From Pelecanus crispus (taxonomy: Eukaryota > Chordata > Aves > Pelecaniformes > Pelecanidae), in contig NC_134646.1 of the NCBI RefSeq assembly GCF_030463565.1, positions 61,273,710 to 61,337,709 of the forward strand: a stretch of 64,000 bases of DNA, given 5' to 3'. Made by a program: the position numbers and the translations under genes. Positions 50,719-63,874 of the stretch are shown in pieces. The notes under the pieces are model-generated. The model ran no database searches and was not told where the DNA came from. It saw only the letters and a program-made list of their open reading frames with translations. Each line of letters starts with the position of its first letter. Position 1 is the first letter of the stretch.

Positions 50719-51370
50719 TAAATACTCTCTTCTGTGACAGATGAAAAGGCAGAAACGAGAACCTGGACTGATAGCAAGAAGTCTGGGAGAGCAGACTAGA
50801 AGGATAAATACAGAATTTCTATATTGAAGCAAGGCTAATAGCTCCCTTTACTTAAAAAAATGCAGCATGTGAAACCATAAAAGGGCTCACATTTCTGAAT
50901 GTACTTGATTCAATGGCTGTTGTCTGAAAACAGTGGGGGCAAAGAATTATTAGAGGTAGAAATAAAAGTGGGCAAATAAGAGTCAAATCACTATGCCCAT
51001 TAAAACACCTGTACCTATGGTGAACAGCCTATCTGAAGGTATTAGAGCATTCAGCAAGGTGATTTTGCTGATGGTTAGCCCTGAAATCATTGTTACGTAG
51101 GGAAGGTTTTGGCTAAACTTGCCCTTGGAGGTTTAAGAAAGCCTGTCCCAAGGAGTGACTTCCCTCTGTGTCTGTCCTGCCCTGGTGGCAGTCTGTCTTT
51201 CCCCGGTGGAGTCCAGGCAGGCTGGCTGCACAGGTCTCGCTGGCCTCTTCCATACTGAAGGTGCCTTCAATCTTACAGTGGTCAGGGCAGAATAAAAATC
51301 ATGTGTGAATAGCGTGAAGAGTAATTGCGAGCCCTCTCCTGCAGTACTTCTGTCCTCTGCCTGTTTAAGG

Positions 51371-51420
51371 GGAAGCAGCATTGTGTTCTCTGAAGGGAAG
51401 CAGCATTGTATTCTCTGAAT
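51371..51420 (+). repeat. 25-bp tandem duplication
   Basis: Two adjacent units beginning GGAAGCAGCATTGT (51371 and 51396) that differ at two positions. They fall in the minus-strand frame 51133-51432 but keep no frame (25 bp), which argues against coding use. Confidence 0.85.
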
Positions 51421-51884
51421 CAAAAGGAGCATTAATGGATTTCATGAATGACGAGGGACAGAACAGTGTTCTCTCTTATTTGGGGAAATTGGAGACAGAT
51501 ACAGACCTGACAGTTCCTGGATGAAGTGCTACCATTTCATGAGGAAAGAGAGAAGGAAAATTCAGTGTCTTAAAGCCAACTGTTGTGGACTTTTTCACTT
51601 TTTGGTAAGAAGTGTCCAGTGTCATGCTCCTAGCTGTTGTTGGATCAAATTCACACAAATTGGTCACTATTCCCCCAAACACTTTATTTACTGCATCGGT
51701 CTCTTTGACAGTCAATGGTCCAAGGACAAGATGAAACAATCTTAGTGTCTTGCCTCCCACTAATTCTCTTAATAAAACTGGTGGACGTGTCAAAGGCTGC
51801 ATAAAAGCTAATGAAAGTTCCACATCAGCAATTGCCAGCGATTTTTAGTACACTGCCTTTCGCCATCAGCACTTCCACCTCTTT

Positions 51885-51935
51885 TTGTAAAGAGCTTTGA
51901 GATCCGTGAGCATGTAAGGCGCTTCATGGCTCTGC
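51885..51935 (+). mobile_element. Possible ancient retroposon 3' tail
   Basis: The pattern 'tgtaaagagctttgagatcc' followed by 'taaggcgct' resembles the conserved tail of several old vertebrate retroposons (AAAGCGCTTTGAGA...GGCGCTATA-like). The body of such an element could not be defined. Low confidence. Confidence 0.3.
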
Positions 51936-54351
51936 ATTTCTTTCTGAGTGACAGTGTCACTGTAGAGTTAGATAAGACAAGTTGGTCTCCCAGCGAGTAT
52001 AGAATTTAAGGCACAATCTTATCTTCAGGTGAAATGGATTATAAAACTGGAACGTAAGATGACAGGTAACTGACAGGGAGGATGCACAGGGGAAGCATGT
52101 AGATGGCTAAAAAGCTGAAAATCTCTTTCACAGAAATTGTGAAATAAAAGAAGTTGATGGGTCCCCTTTCTCTCTTACAATCTAAAAGCATGTGGACATG
52201 AAACCTCCCATGTGGGGTGGTTGGCACAAGGGATCAGTAAGTAACTAAGTGTATGAGAGGCTGATTCCTGTCCAGCTACGTTCAGAGTATCATCCCTGCT
52301 GTCATTTTCTAAGGGTACCCTCCCCTAGCACTTTAGAGGTTTAATTGTGCAGAGTCCCGATCTAATACCAGGAAAATTCAATGCAGGTCCACCTCAGGTA
52401 TTAGCTGGGCTTTGGCTCAGGTCCCTGCTGCCTTCCTGAAGAGGTCTTCAAACATCATCATTGCAGAACTTAGTAGCGCAAACAGAAAGGGCAACTAAAA
52501 ATATTCTTTGCCTGCTTTTCCTTCTGTGATTGTGGCTTTACAAAAATGTTTTCATATTTAAAAGAATCCCTCTGTCTTCGAGCAAGACACCCACACAAAC
52601 AACAGAAGATACAAATTATGCAGGGGAAACGGTGAAACTTGTAGTTCAAAACCTTCTAGCAAAGGCACGTACCAAGTGTACTCAGGAGCGAGAGGAAGAT
52701 TACAGTTAAGCTGTTTTTATAAATCATGCATGTATTTGTAAAGAACAGTAGGTGTGATTTTAAATTGCTGGGATCCTTCCAATTATCCTTTTGACACTTT
52801 TTCTGAAGAGCATCGTTTCAGTGCTCAGAAGTGATAGCACTGTGGTTAAAGTCATCATAAAATCCGGTGTGATGCTGCTGAATGCAGAAGTTCCTACTAG
52901 TACTGACATACTGGGTTTGCCAGTTGGCCATTTTTGTAAGACATCATTTTTTATGCTTTCATGAATTCCTGTAGACAACGATGAAAAAAGATTTATGCCC
53001 ACATGCAGCTTTAAATTGTTTTCAGGACTGCATGCAGTCACTCAATTACATTTTTTTTTTTTTTAAATATCATGAAAGATAATTCCTCCTCTGTTTCTGC
53101 TTCCATAATAGATTCAAGTCTTAATCATACATTAAAACGAAAACTCCTCTCGGTATGAAGAGCTCACAGAATCAGATTGCTGAGCACATTGCAGGGTACT
53201 TGGCACAATTATTGGGCTCTGCATAAAACGCATGCCAGGATGTGTTTCTCTCCGAAACAGGCACTTGGAGGTTTTTGAAGGGAAGCACTCCTGCTTGCTT
53301 GCAGAAGTGGACTGTAATGGGCACTGTGCAGGCTGTTTAACCCCCCTGTTCCATTAGCCGGCATCAATTTTTGATGCATTGTATCCTGCCTACACTTGTC
53401 ATTTTCTAGCTCACTTCAGCAGCTGCTGCCTCCAGTATGATTTCACAGCCAAAGAAACGCTTCTTATCCCAGTTCTTATGATGTAAAGGAAAAGGGAGAC
53501 AGATGTTGTTATTGGGCCTGCAGCTACATGAACTACCAGAATGGGAGACAAGCTACATTTCCTTTTTCACTCAGTGTGAGCGTAAGAAGTACAGAAATCC
53601 TGTGCTTTTAGCCCCAGCATTGTATAGTTCCCTAAAAACTAAAGATAAGCTTGACTGGGATCTGGGTATTTTCATATTTCAGGGTTCCTCATTGTGTGCT
53701 ACTTCGGGAGCTGCAGTCCACATTTCAGAAGTCTCATTGATGATTACTGAGGAGTATTTTTCATTAGTTCCAAATTTGTCCTACTGTATACAAGTATAGT
53801 ATGGGAAATACAGTTGGGCACAGGTTTGCAAATTCTTCCGTGCAGCTGGTTGTTCGAATCAGTCTATTTTAATTTTTTTTCCATTAGGGTAATTTAGTTT
53901 ATTTTGGCTCAGCTGCAGTAAGACCTTGTTAATACCCCAAATTTACTTCTGAACTCTCTGCTGCAGGTGGAGTAGTTCATGAAGAGATGCCCGGGAGCTA
54001 ACAGAGAGCAAAAGATTCTGGAGCAGAGGCAGGCATCACACAAAACTCTTCTCCCCTCATCTTGCTGCCAGGAGGGAAGAAGAGAGTGTGCTCAGTTATT
54101 TGAAGGAAAGAGAGCAATCACCACCTACCTTTAGAAGAGAGTTCCAGACCGAACCCCCCATAGATGGAGCCACTCTGCAGAAAGCCAGTTTGAGACACTT
54201 CAGGGACATCCCTATGGGGTGCTCCTCAGCCTGGTGGATGTGGCGGACGCTCTCTAGGGCAGCCTCTGGCTCTGCCCGCTCTTAGGCTGCCAAACTTCCC
54301 TGCAAGCGAATGAGGTCCAGTGCTTCTTGCTCAGGTGCCCGTATCACACTC

Positions 54352-54392
54352 GTGGGCAGGTACCTAAACCGCCCTCCTGTGGGCAGGTACCT
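54352..54392 (+). repeat. Two copies of a 14-bp motif, 27-bp period
   Basis: GTGGGCAGGTACCT at 54352-54365 and 54379-54392, separated by a 13-nt C-rich spacer. Confidence 0.8.
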
Positions 54393-55469
54393 TTCTTAGG
54401 TCTTTTGCTCCAGTCTGATGTGTATCTTCTGTTTTGTCTGCCTCTTAGTTAGACTGTATTCTTTTGCGATAAAGAGGAGAATTGATTACCGTGAAAGTCA
54501 AAAGAATGACATTTAAGATAAATTGGAAAAGACTGCTTTTTTAACCTCCTCTTTTTTCTGAAATTGTTTTCTTTAGTTTCAGATGTTGCTGTGTGAAATA
54601 TGGCTACTGAAAGAAGACACATCACACACCACAGAAGAAAGCATCTCTGTTTCTAGTTTGTGGAGCTATGTTACCCATGTTTTCATGAAAATGCCAACTA
54701 TGCATTTTAGTGGAGAAGCTCCATTGATCTATCATCAGAATTATGTCGTATTAAGAAAATATGAATGATGGACAAACACATTTTGCTGTAGAATCAACCT
54801 CAGCAGGAGAGTATAGATCTCACATCAATTTTCAGTTCATTCACAATTTATACTTAATCATATGGATGTGAGATAATCCTTGCAATAATTTCATTTTTTA
54901 TCTGAGAAGAAATTTATTTTGTATCCTCCATAGGATAAGAAAGACTGTTTAAAGATAGAAATGATCCTCTACTTCCATGAAACAAGCACAGTTTTCTCCC
55001 TATTTAATGCTCTAGGTGACTAAGGTGCTTAAAAGATACAATTTCTGGCTGTTGAGGAAGGTGGCCGAAGGGTCATAGAAGGAGAGAATTCTGCAGTACA
55101 TTTTAACTCCTGCAGTAAACCAGGAAGACTTTAATAAATTCTGCAACATTTTAGTGGATAAAGAAAAAAAATGTGGAAAAATAGTGTTTTGGCTTCAAAC
55201 CACAAAATTGTTATTATTGTTTTTTAGTAACTCATTAAGACGCCAAATGGGTTTCATACTTTTTGATAAATTGCATTTCTATCTTTTGTACTAGCTTAGG
55301 TCATTAGCATTCAGACTCATTATCTCCCGGAACTTTCCTTACTTTCCATTTATTACTGCTCCTCCGAGTGTAATGGAGCTGTTTGGGCTGAGCAGGGTCC
55401 CAAACTCATTCGGTGCCAACACGTTATTTGTGGATACAATTTAACCATCAATTACCAGGCAGAGACAGA

Positions 55470-55512
55470 AATTGCAGAGCCAGGACTTCGGACTCCCTTG
55501 TGCTAAATCCAT
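55470..55512 (+). mobile_element. Possible MIR-like SINE remnant
   Basis: 'gcagagccaggacttcggac' followed by 'tcccttgtgctaa' resembles the conserved MIR segment GCAGAGCCGGGATTCGAACC with some substitutions. Only about 40 bp are recognisable and flanking MIR core sequence is not evident. Confidence 0.25.
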
Positions 55513-58500
55513 CAGGATGAACAGATTGTAAACTACCCATTGCAAATATGATATGCGGCAATTTAGCATCATGTTAATACTTCATAACCTCCATCCCTTA
55601 CATTTATATAGCTTTTCCCTCCTGAAGCTTTCTGAAATTGCCTCTCCAGCCATTATACTGCACCAAGCAGTTCAGATTTAATAGGAATAGTTGTGAACAT
55701 TAGCTTCTGAATGATTTCAGGCCATATGGAATTTTTTATATTTAGTTGGGTAAGTCTGAAGCATTTGTTTCCGTTGTTTGTTACCATCTTATAAAAAAAT
55801 CAGAGAAAAATACTGACTTTCTTGATTCGGGGACTTTTGAGGCTTTATTGCTTATCTGTGGTAATAACTTAAAGCTTTTCAGAAACGGATGTTTTAATAC
55901 AGTCTATAAAATAAACCTCTGACAATTTGTTTATGGTTGTTTTTTTTTTCTTCTTACTAGAGAACAGCAACTTACAGATGAAGAGACGTATCTATCTCAA
56001 ATCACTGCAGAATTGCTAAGGCCGTTTTAGTCAGTGTTGAGACACTTCCAGCGATGGCACTGTCTGGCACTCTTCCCCTTCAGTAATTCACAGATCTTGT
56101 TGATAGGGACAGCCCTGCTCCTTGTGACCCCAGTTTAATTTCCTTTCTCCTGTAATTTAATTCTATTGTTCTTGCTGCTTCTAACCTCCCTTTTTTCTTT
56201 TCCTTGGATGGCTAAACTGTGACTTACTATTTTATTACCCACAGCTATCCCACAGCTCTCTTAAGAGTTTGGTGTTAGCACCCTGGGAGGTTCCATCTTT
56301 CAAGTTACCTTTACAAAACACCAAGAACAAGTAAACCTAAGAGGCTTTTATAAGATTTCAACTTCTGTTGAGTAGAGCTTACCTTGTCTTGCAAGTATGA
56401 TCCAACCTATAGGAAACAGTGCGAGAATGGGGAGACATTGGTAAGAATGGTAAGGAAAAAAATGTGATCCTGAGGTAATTTGGGCTGAAAGGGACCTCAG
56501 GCAGTCTCCAGCCCAACCTCCTTACACCAGAGGAGGAAGGAGGGGACTAAAAAGCAACAGGTTTAGTGTCTTCCCATTTTCCCCTGAGATCCTCTGGGTT
56601 TCTCTCCTCCCATGTCCACTTAAACCCTTGTCTTCATCTCTGGCTCTTTCAAAACTGAACATGTGAGGAGAGAAAGGATGTCCTGGTGCGGCCTCTCAAG
56701 CACGTGATGATGGGCAGGAGGGAAGAACCTCAGGACGCGGCTGGGGGAAGGGGACAGGAAGGTGGAGGAGAGTGGGGTGAACAAAACTGGTGGGGAAGGC
56801 AGAACTGATGGCGTACGGAAATGTGCAAAAGGGACATGGCGAGGGAACTGGAGGAAAGGCACAGGTGTCGTATAAGCCACTGATACGGTGTCTGAGATAA
56901 GCAAGGGCAGGAGGAGCAGGACTGCATTTTTACAAGTCTGGTAAACGGGCTGAGGGGCCTCTGAGGGTGTTTAAAAGTTGTTTGAATTACGCAGTGTTCT
57001 GGCTTTCATTTAGGTGACACTGTCTGACCCCCGAACTGGCACCTGTTGTCGAATGCCTTCCAGCCTCAACCCTGGAGCGCAGAAGAGAAGTAGCACACAT
57101 TTGTTTGAGTAATGTCTTCACGCCTTCCTCTTCACAGCAGCAGCAAATTCAGTTCACTAAGAGTTAGGATTAGTCCTTGCTGCAGTTTTTTTAGACTCCT
57201 TTTGCACATTATTGTAGCGTTGCATAAGAAATATTCTTTCACTCCTTGGGTAAAACGTTTGAAAGGCAGAATAAATAGCTAGTGCTCTGCTTTGAGTCTG
57301 TTACGAGCACCTCCTCAAAAGGCTGTAAAGGGAAGCTGTGAAAAGGAGATCAAAGTGGGGAGACTAATAAGAAGCCCTTAGCAGATGCGTGCTCAGGGAC
57401 TTTCGGGGTGCAGGCAATAAAGGGAGAATGAGCACTGCAGATCTAGAGCGATCAAATTAGCTGTCATCTTTCCTTTGAGCTCTTCCTCTGTGAATGTTCT
57501 TATCGTTGACTTCCTTCCTTCAAGTTCATGCAGATTTTCATTTTCCTTCAGAAGCGCTGTTATTCCAGTTCTGCTGGAACTAATCAGATGTCATCTCTTG
57601 TTTATTCCGAACAATGCTGAAAAATTCTTTTAGAGTCTTTTCTCTAATTCAACCTTGAAAATTGTTGCAATTTCCAGAGAGCACATCCTTTTCCTTTGAA
57701 AATAATTTTCCCTCTCTCATCTTTTTAATGCAGCTCAGTTTTTGACATTTTGTTTTCAGTTTTTTAATTCTAAAGCTGCACACCATCATCAGTTATGAAT
57801 GCTGAGGTAGGAGTCAGAGCACGGAAAATGTACAGGTCGCACACTAAAAGCAGCTGGTTTTGTCCTCATATTCTCAGCAACAAAGGTTGACCTGAGACAG
57901 AAAAAAGTGTTCAAAGTCCAGAGGGCTTTCCAGTCAGAATGTGAGAATTTCCAAGTAGGTCAGACTGGCTGATGGTGTCACGGTAAGCCTTGCTCTGAGA
58001 TGGTTTTAAAAAGAACTCCGGAAAGTCCTTTGCCACTCTTTACATTCTTTTGAGACTCTTAACAGAAAGGACAGGGCTGTCATTTGAAATGGAAGTGGAA
58101 TGTCTGAAAGATAATCCTGTAAGCTGGGTGACCGCTTGTATCATTAAAAGCACTTTTGTGAATCTGAAAAAAGGTGAAAATCTGCGTTTGTCACTCCAAA
58201 TACTGTGACATACAGACATTAAAGTTGTTATGAATCCTGACTGGTGGCTGACACTGGAAACTTCATTAAAAAGCATCTCAAATTGTAATGACTGTGATTT
58301 TGTATTATACGATTGAGGCACATTTTAGAGGAAGATATTAATGGCTTCAGTGGATGATCTAAGCACCATGAAAAAAGTGGAAGAGACAGTTCTTTTGTTT
58401 AGCTGTCTCAAGCAATGGCTGCTGGAGTGTAGGCGCAAATCATGGGGAAGAGATGTTTACACATGAATAGACTGTACCCTAAGAAGCAGCAAACAACTTA

Positions 58501-59363
58501 CAGCTTGCTTTGTTTTGTTTGCCTTAAAGAAAAAGAAAAAGCAAGTACCTTTAATGTACAGCAAATGACTTGTCTAATAATTTACTTCTAGCTCATCCTT
58601 CAGTGATGACCTGTAGTAGTGGATCACCTGCAAGGTTGTAGGTATGCAGACATTGCTTTAAGTTTCATCTTGATAAATTTCGCACCTTGGTGAGTGCAAA
58701 AGCCTGCCTCCTTTGTCTCTGCATAAAAAGGTGTGCTCACAAGTGAATGGAAAGCCATGAAAACCAGATCTGCTCAAGAGAACAGGTAACTTTCACAGTT
58801 GAGCTTATTTTTTAAATAAGTACTTAAAACCTAGTAGTTTGACAAGTGCCAAGGCACGCTCAGTGTACTGACCTGGAAAAAGGTGGTGATGAAAGAGAGA
58901 AGTGTCTCCTTTAAAAGTTTAAGGCAGCGCCTGTTTTTGTCAGACCCTCAGTAAAATCACACTCAATCATTCCAAAGGTAAATCACAAAATCAGAAAGTG
59001 AAAGACTTCACTGAGTACATCCTCCCATCTCATTATTCTTCAAAACATTCTTTTTTAGTACACTGTCTCAGTTCAGCATCTCAAATGATTTACTTGACTG
59101 ATGGAAAAATACAAACCAGCGTAAACAAAATATTCTGGTTACATCTACACAGTACTTCTCTACTGAAATTCTGTTTACCTAGAATTGATTTAAAGATACA
59201 ATGTTCAGTTTTCCTAGGACAAGATGATTGCATCTCAGATCAGATGGGAGTACCCCTATGCTCATATTCTGCCCTGTTTCCCTTCCTACACTGTATGGAT
59301 GTAAACACTTTAAGTCCACACGTTGTTATTTTTTACAGCTTCTTTTACTTTAGGGTAAGGTAC

Positions 59364-59369
59364 TTTATT
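59364..59369 (-). terminator. FAM114A1: FAM114A1 polyadenylation signal candidate
   Basis: AATAAA on the minus strand, the first canonical hexamer past the stop codon. Use of this site is inferred only. Confidence 0.35.
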
Positions 59370-62156
59370 CAATACGTACATAATTTAAGCAAGACGGTGA
59401 AACCTCTGGTAAGGAATATCTCAGACAAGCAATCTTTGTCTTAAGAACGCCCCTCAACGATTTCAAATATTATCCCCTGAGGCTTCTAATGCTATATATT
59501 CAGCCTCTGCTAAAAGGCACCACTATTAGCCAACACATTTTTCTGACAGGTTTAACACTATATATTCTGCACTGCATTTCAGAGAAAAAAAGAAGATCCA
59601 TATGAAAAAGTAACTAAAATCATTTATGTCTGAAAACATTAACTCGGCATAGGAACAATATGAAACAGCTATTGCTATGTTCTGTGACTCATTTGGCAGT
59701 AATACCACATTTACAGATACCTGATGCAGAGCTCTACTCCAACATGGCCAGAAAGGCTTCTTGATGAAAAATAATGATGGAATTAAAGTAAAAATAAATC
59801 CAGGATGATTGATAGGTGAAAACACTAGACTTTTCTTGACAGTTTTCGTTTGAAGCATAAACAAGCTTTTAACCGGGCATTATATTCTGCTTGTCAGCAC
59901 AGAACGACAGAAAAAAACGCTTTAAACAAATAGGCCTTTTTACAAGCTACTGAATGCTTTCACTGCTGTCCAGATCTTTAACACTGAAAACCGCTCACGA
60001 TGAAGTGTATGGAGCAAGTGCACGGTCCTCAGCAATCCGCACTGAGGGGTTGCTCTTCTGCGTTAAAGTGTGTATACAAGAATGACCCCTGGTCAAGTAA
60101 GTACAAGTGTGTGTCTCTTCCAGCAGCCAGAGAAGACTACTGGAGAAGAGCACGTTCATTCCCACCAGAGTGCAGAAGCCAGAGAAGCACTGGGTATGAT
60201 GCAGTGTTTTGCATCAACTAAACATTATTTTGTAATACACTTTGGAAAAGATGCTTCAGAAATAAAGCAATACCAGATGGAAGCGCCACGGACATAATGG
60301 CTGATGGGAGCTGTATCCTACCTTTGGGCTAGTGAGTCTGCTTACCAGTTGCATTTTCCCGTGTCCCTCTTTTTCCCATCCTGTAGTAATGTTAGCTGTT
60401 CAACGTGGCATAAATACCAATGAATGTCAAGCTTTGTTTGCCTTTTCAGCTGCCAAGAGGCTTTCTTATTTTTGTTCACATTGCTGTAATTTTTTTTTAC
60501 ATTCTGTGCAAGTGGATTTGAAGACTGTACTCCATCTACTTACCCAGAAAGATATCTCAAATCTGTTAAATTACAGGGTGGCAGAAAATAGATTTTGTGT
60601 AATAAACCTTATTTCAGGGATAGCGAAAATTTCAGCTCTAAATCACAAAAGATAGAAAAGTCAACATGCATGTGACAGCAGAAACAGGGACCACAATAGT
60701 GTACGACCCAAACAGACCTTTCTGTCCTCTCTTATTTGGACTCACAAAAGTTACCATGTGCAAAGCAGATACGTGGTTTCTCATTTCTGACAGACAGGAT
60801 AGTATTTTCTCATGCTCTGTTTCATTAATTTTACGATGTATGAACTATGCTTCTATGATTAAACATATTCCGATGTTAACTACAATTAAAAAGCATTTAA
60901 ATACAATTTATATCAGGAGGAAAAAAATACAAAATAGCTGAAAGAAACATAATAAACAATGAAAATCCAGGAGAATAGGTTACGTAAAATATTGGAAGGT
61001 TCTTCCTGATTAGGAGGTAAACTAGCCTTAACAAATCCTGAGGTTCACAGCTCAGGATTTTAAGCTAAGGATATGGAGAAATTATCATGGTTGCTAGTGT
61101 TATTATGAAACGTCATTCCTGCTGCTCAGTTATGCTCTGTCTAGCTACTGCCTCAGAGAAAAGGTGATTGCTCTGACATATGCCCAAAGCATAACTTTTT
61201 TTCACAACTTCCTTTCTATGCCCAGAAACTGTATTTCTGAATTGTCAGTATCAGTAACTCCATTTGATAAAAAGGTTCATAACGTTTATAAAGCCCAAAT
61301 TAAACCCCAAAGTGCTAACCTGGTAACACATTTGAGAGGAGATTATTTTGGGGCTGTTTCAATTGCCAAAGAAAAGGGAAATTTTCTATTCCTTGCGTAT
61401 TAAAAAGATTACTTTGGCCTGCAATGTTGTTCAGCCATTGGAATTAAGAAATAGACATAAATGTGTATAAAATTATGGGTCAGCAAATATAGAGCTTTAC
61501 CCGTACTCTTAACTGGCTCAGAAAATTCCTTTTCAGTACAATTCTGTATGGTTATCCTCCATAATTTTAATTTAGTAAAGTTAATGCCTACTACTGTACA
61601 ACTCTCTCAACACAAAGTGTTATGTAAGTGGTACAGATTATTATGTTATTATTTGCTACCGTAAAAAATATTTAACAAGCAGAACACCATGATAATTTGT
61701 TCATGTTGGCTAAAATTAAATACCGAAACCAACTTTTGAAATATACATTTTTAACTGACAGTTACGATGCAAACAATGGAAATGGTAATTTGGGCTGAAA
61801 TGTTTTAAAAAGTTTTACATTCTAATTTGCTTCATACATTGTCTACAACTGAAAGGGTCAACATTTCAAATCCGTATTTAAGTCAATGCTAATATCAATA
61901 AACTTCAGTTTAAATTAAGGCAAAGGATATACTCTAATGGAAAAGAAATTACTTGCTTTACTAACTACTAAAGTCTAAAAGTCTGAAAGAGTTTCAAAAT
62001 GTTGTTCAATATTGTATGTGCAAAACCGCATTTAGTGTCTTCAGAGGACTCTAAGTGGCCAGACGTCTCTCATACCATCCCTTCTATCTGCATACATTAA
62101 AGGCATTAGGTCTGTGGTTTCTGCTAAGCCCCGTGGTGACAACTGCTGGGAAACTG
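59364..62156 (-). other. FAM114A1: FAM114A1 3' UTR (inferred)
   Basis: Sequence after the FAM114A1 stop on the minus strand. The first minus-strand AATAAA is at 59364-59369, giving about 2.8 kb of UTR. An earlier variant signal ATTAAA lies at 61566-61571 and would give about 0.6 kb. Open frames here (60000-60297 and 60332-60655 on plus, 59526-59864 on minus) have no recognisable domain and are taken as chance. Confidence 0.45.
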
Positions 62157-62258
<102 letters not shown>

Positions 62259-63820
62259 CTAATGGGGAGAGAAAACGTGGTTCATCAGCATAGCTGTCAT
62301 GTATTTCAGGAATTACACTGTAGTCTAAAAAAAACTTTTTTTTTTAACATCTGCATCACGCTATATTAGTGTACATATTCACACAAAATTTTAGGAACCG
62401 TAGATAACAAAAATGATAAATTACAACAGTTTGCAGCTAACAAGGATAGCCTGAATCACTACATAAAAATCTGATTTCCCCTCAGTTTGAACTCTTGGAC
62501 AGTTTTGCTTGTAATGTGAGTAGAATAAAATGCCACAGTGTTCAGAAGTAGATTTGACTTTTTAAATACAAACCAGCTAGTTCTTCCATCAACAGAACTA
62601 ATTTTGAATTTGCTGTAGGTGGAAGAAGTGTCACTGAAATTAACAGTTTGAATTATTATAATGTTTTTAACACATAGTACTATTTGTGGAATTTCTAATA
62701 CTGAATGGTATAGCAGCTTGTAATTCTCCAGGAACCTAGGCTGTACTAATATGTATTTGTACACAAATATGGGATTTAAGAAGTACAAAACATCATATTC
62801 CACAATTCTGGACATTCCCAGATTTTGCAGTTCCTGGAGCACAGAAAGATACGTCAGCTGCAACAGAAAATCTACCCTATAACAAAAGGAACGGTGTAGT
62901 AGTCTTTACTACAGCTCTATTCAACTTTCCATGATTTTCCTTAAAGGTATGGTTAATTCAGTACAAGATTGCTTATTGTAAACCAATCTTTTCCTCATTT
63001 TTAAGGGAACACAACTATTAGATACAGAATGACAATTTGTAGTCACTACTATATGTTTATGTTTCAAGAGAAGTGTGATCTAACTAGCAGTTAAAAGAAT
63101 TTGTGCTGCAGACAGTACACATTTTAGTATTACTCCCTCTTGACCTCTTCTTGGTAAAACTAAGGCACATTTTACTCACTGTGCTTTTCTGATGAAAAAC
63201 AGCTCATGCTGTCTAGTAGAAGAGGTCACTCATAGATCATGGTGTCTGATAAAAGAAATCACTCATGAACATTTTGGGATGTCTGACACATGGTTATCCA
63301 TGTGCTGACCAAGCTTGCTGCTAGACTGTGAATCTTTGTAGAAATACTAAATGCCTGTGGACAGAAGCACTGTAGCATACCTGCAACTCAAATTTTAAAT
63401 CAAAAAGTAGTCTGCAACTATCTGTGAATCAGAAATACTTTGCAATATTTGAAGCAGGTAACAGAACAGTAAGAATAGCCTTATCCGAGGGAACTTGTGA
63501 ATAGGTTAGAAAAGGGCTAAGCAGCACATTGCAAATTGTCTGCTGTGCTCTGACCAATACAGCAGCAGAATTTAAGAGCTGGCCAGTCTCACTTCAGTCA
63601 TACAGTTCTTAAGAATCCTCAGTAAATGCAATATTACTACTATAGTATTTGTGGGAGAGGCTGAACACAAAAACGAGAGGTTTATGAGCTGGCACTGAAC
63701 AGCCAGAATGATATTGTCATTACTTTATATATAGTTCTTTCTTCAGACATAAATGAGACTGTTTCATTTCAAAATCTTTTTACTAGAGCATTTCCCAATG
63801 TGAATAAAGTGAAGGCTTAC
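62259..63820 (-). other. FAM114A1: FAM114A1 last intron
   Basis: 1.56 kb, minus-strand GTAAGCC to CCCCATTAG. Contains a 134-codon minus-strand open frame (62459-62863) with no known domain, which does not join the flanking exons in phase. No repeats recognised. Confidence 0.8.
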
Positions 63821-63874
63821 CTCTAATAGCACACTGTTGATGATGGGGTTAAGAACCTCTGCCTTCATACTGCT
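63821..63874 (-). CDS. FAM114A1: FAM114A1 penultimate coding exon (54 nt)
   Basis: On the minus strand TTTACAG, then 18 codons SSMKAEVLNPIINSVLLE, then donor GAG|GTAAGC. Human has SNKKAEVLNPMISSVLLE immediately before GCNSTTYIQ, so both flanks and phase agree with the next exon. The rest of the gene lies beyond the right edge, since 63875-64000 holds only intron. Confidence 0.95.

Larger units (their letters stand above)
46976..59363. other. Intergenic region between convergent TMEM156 and FAM114A1
   Basis: About 12 kb without a recognised gene. Weak items are listed elsewhere: T(28) at 50687-50714, a 25-bp tandem repeat at 51371-51420, an unassigned minus-strand frame at 51476-51823, an old-retroposon-like tail near 51885-51935, a 27-bp-period repeat at 54352-54392 and a MIR-like patch near 55470-55512. 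Other frames, for example 52760-53041 and 58040-58321 on minus, have no recognisable domain. Confidence 0.55.

Noticed and set aside
58998-59444. 148-codon plus-strand frame
   Set aside because: No domain, antisense to the FAM114A1 3' region, and a composition like the surrounding AT-rich DNA.
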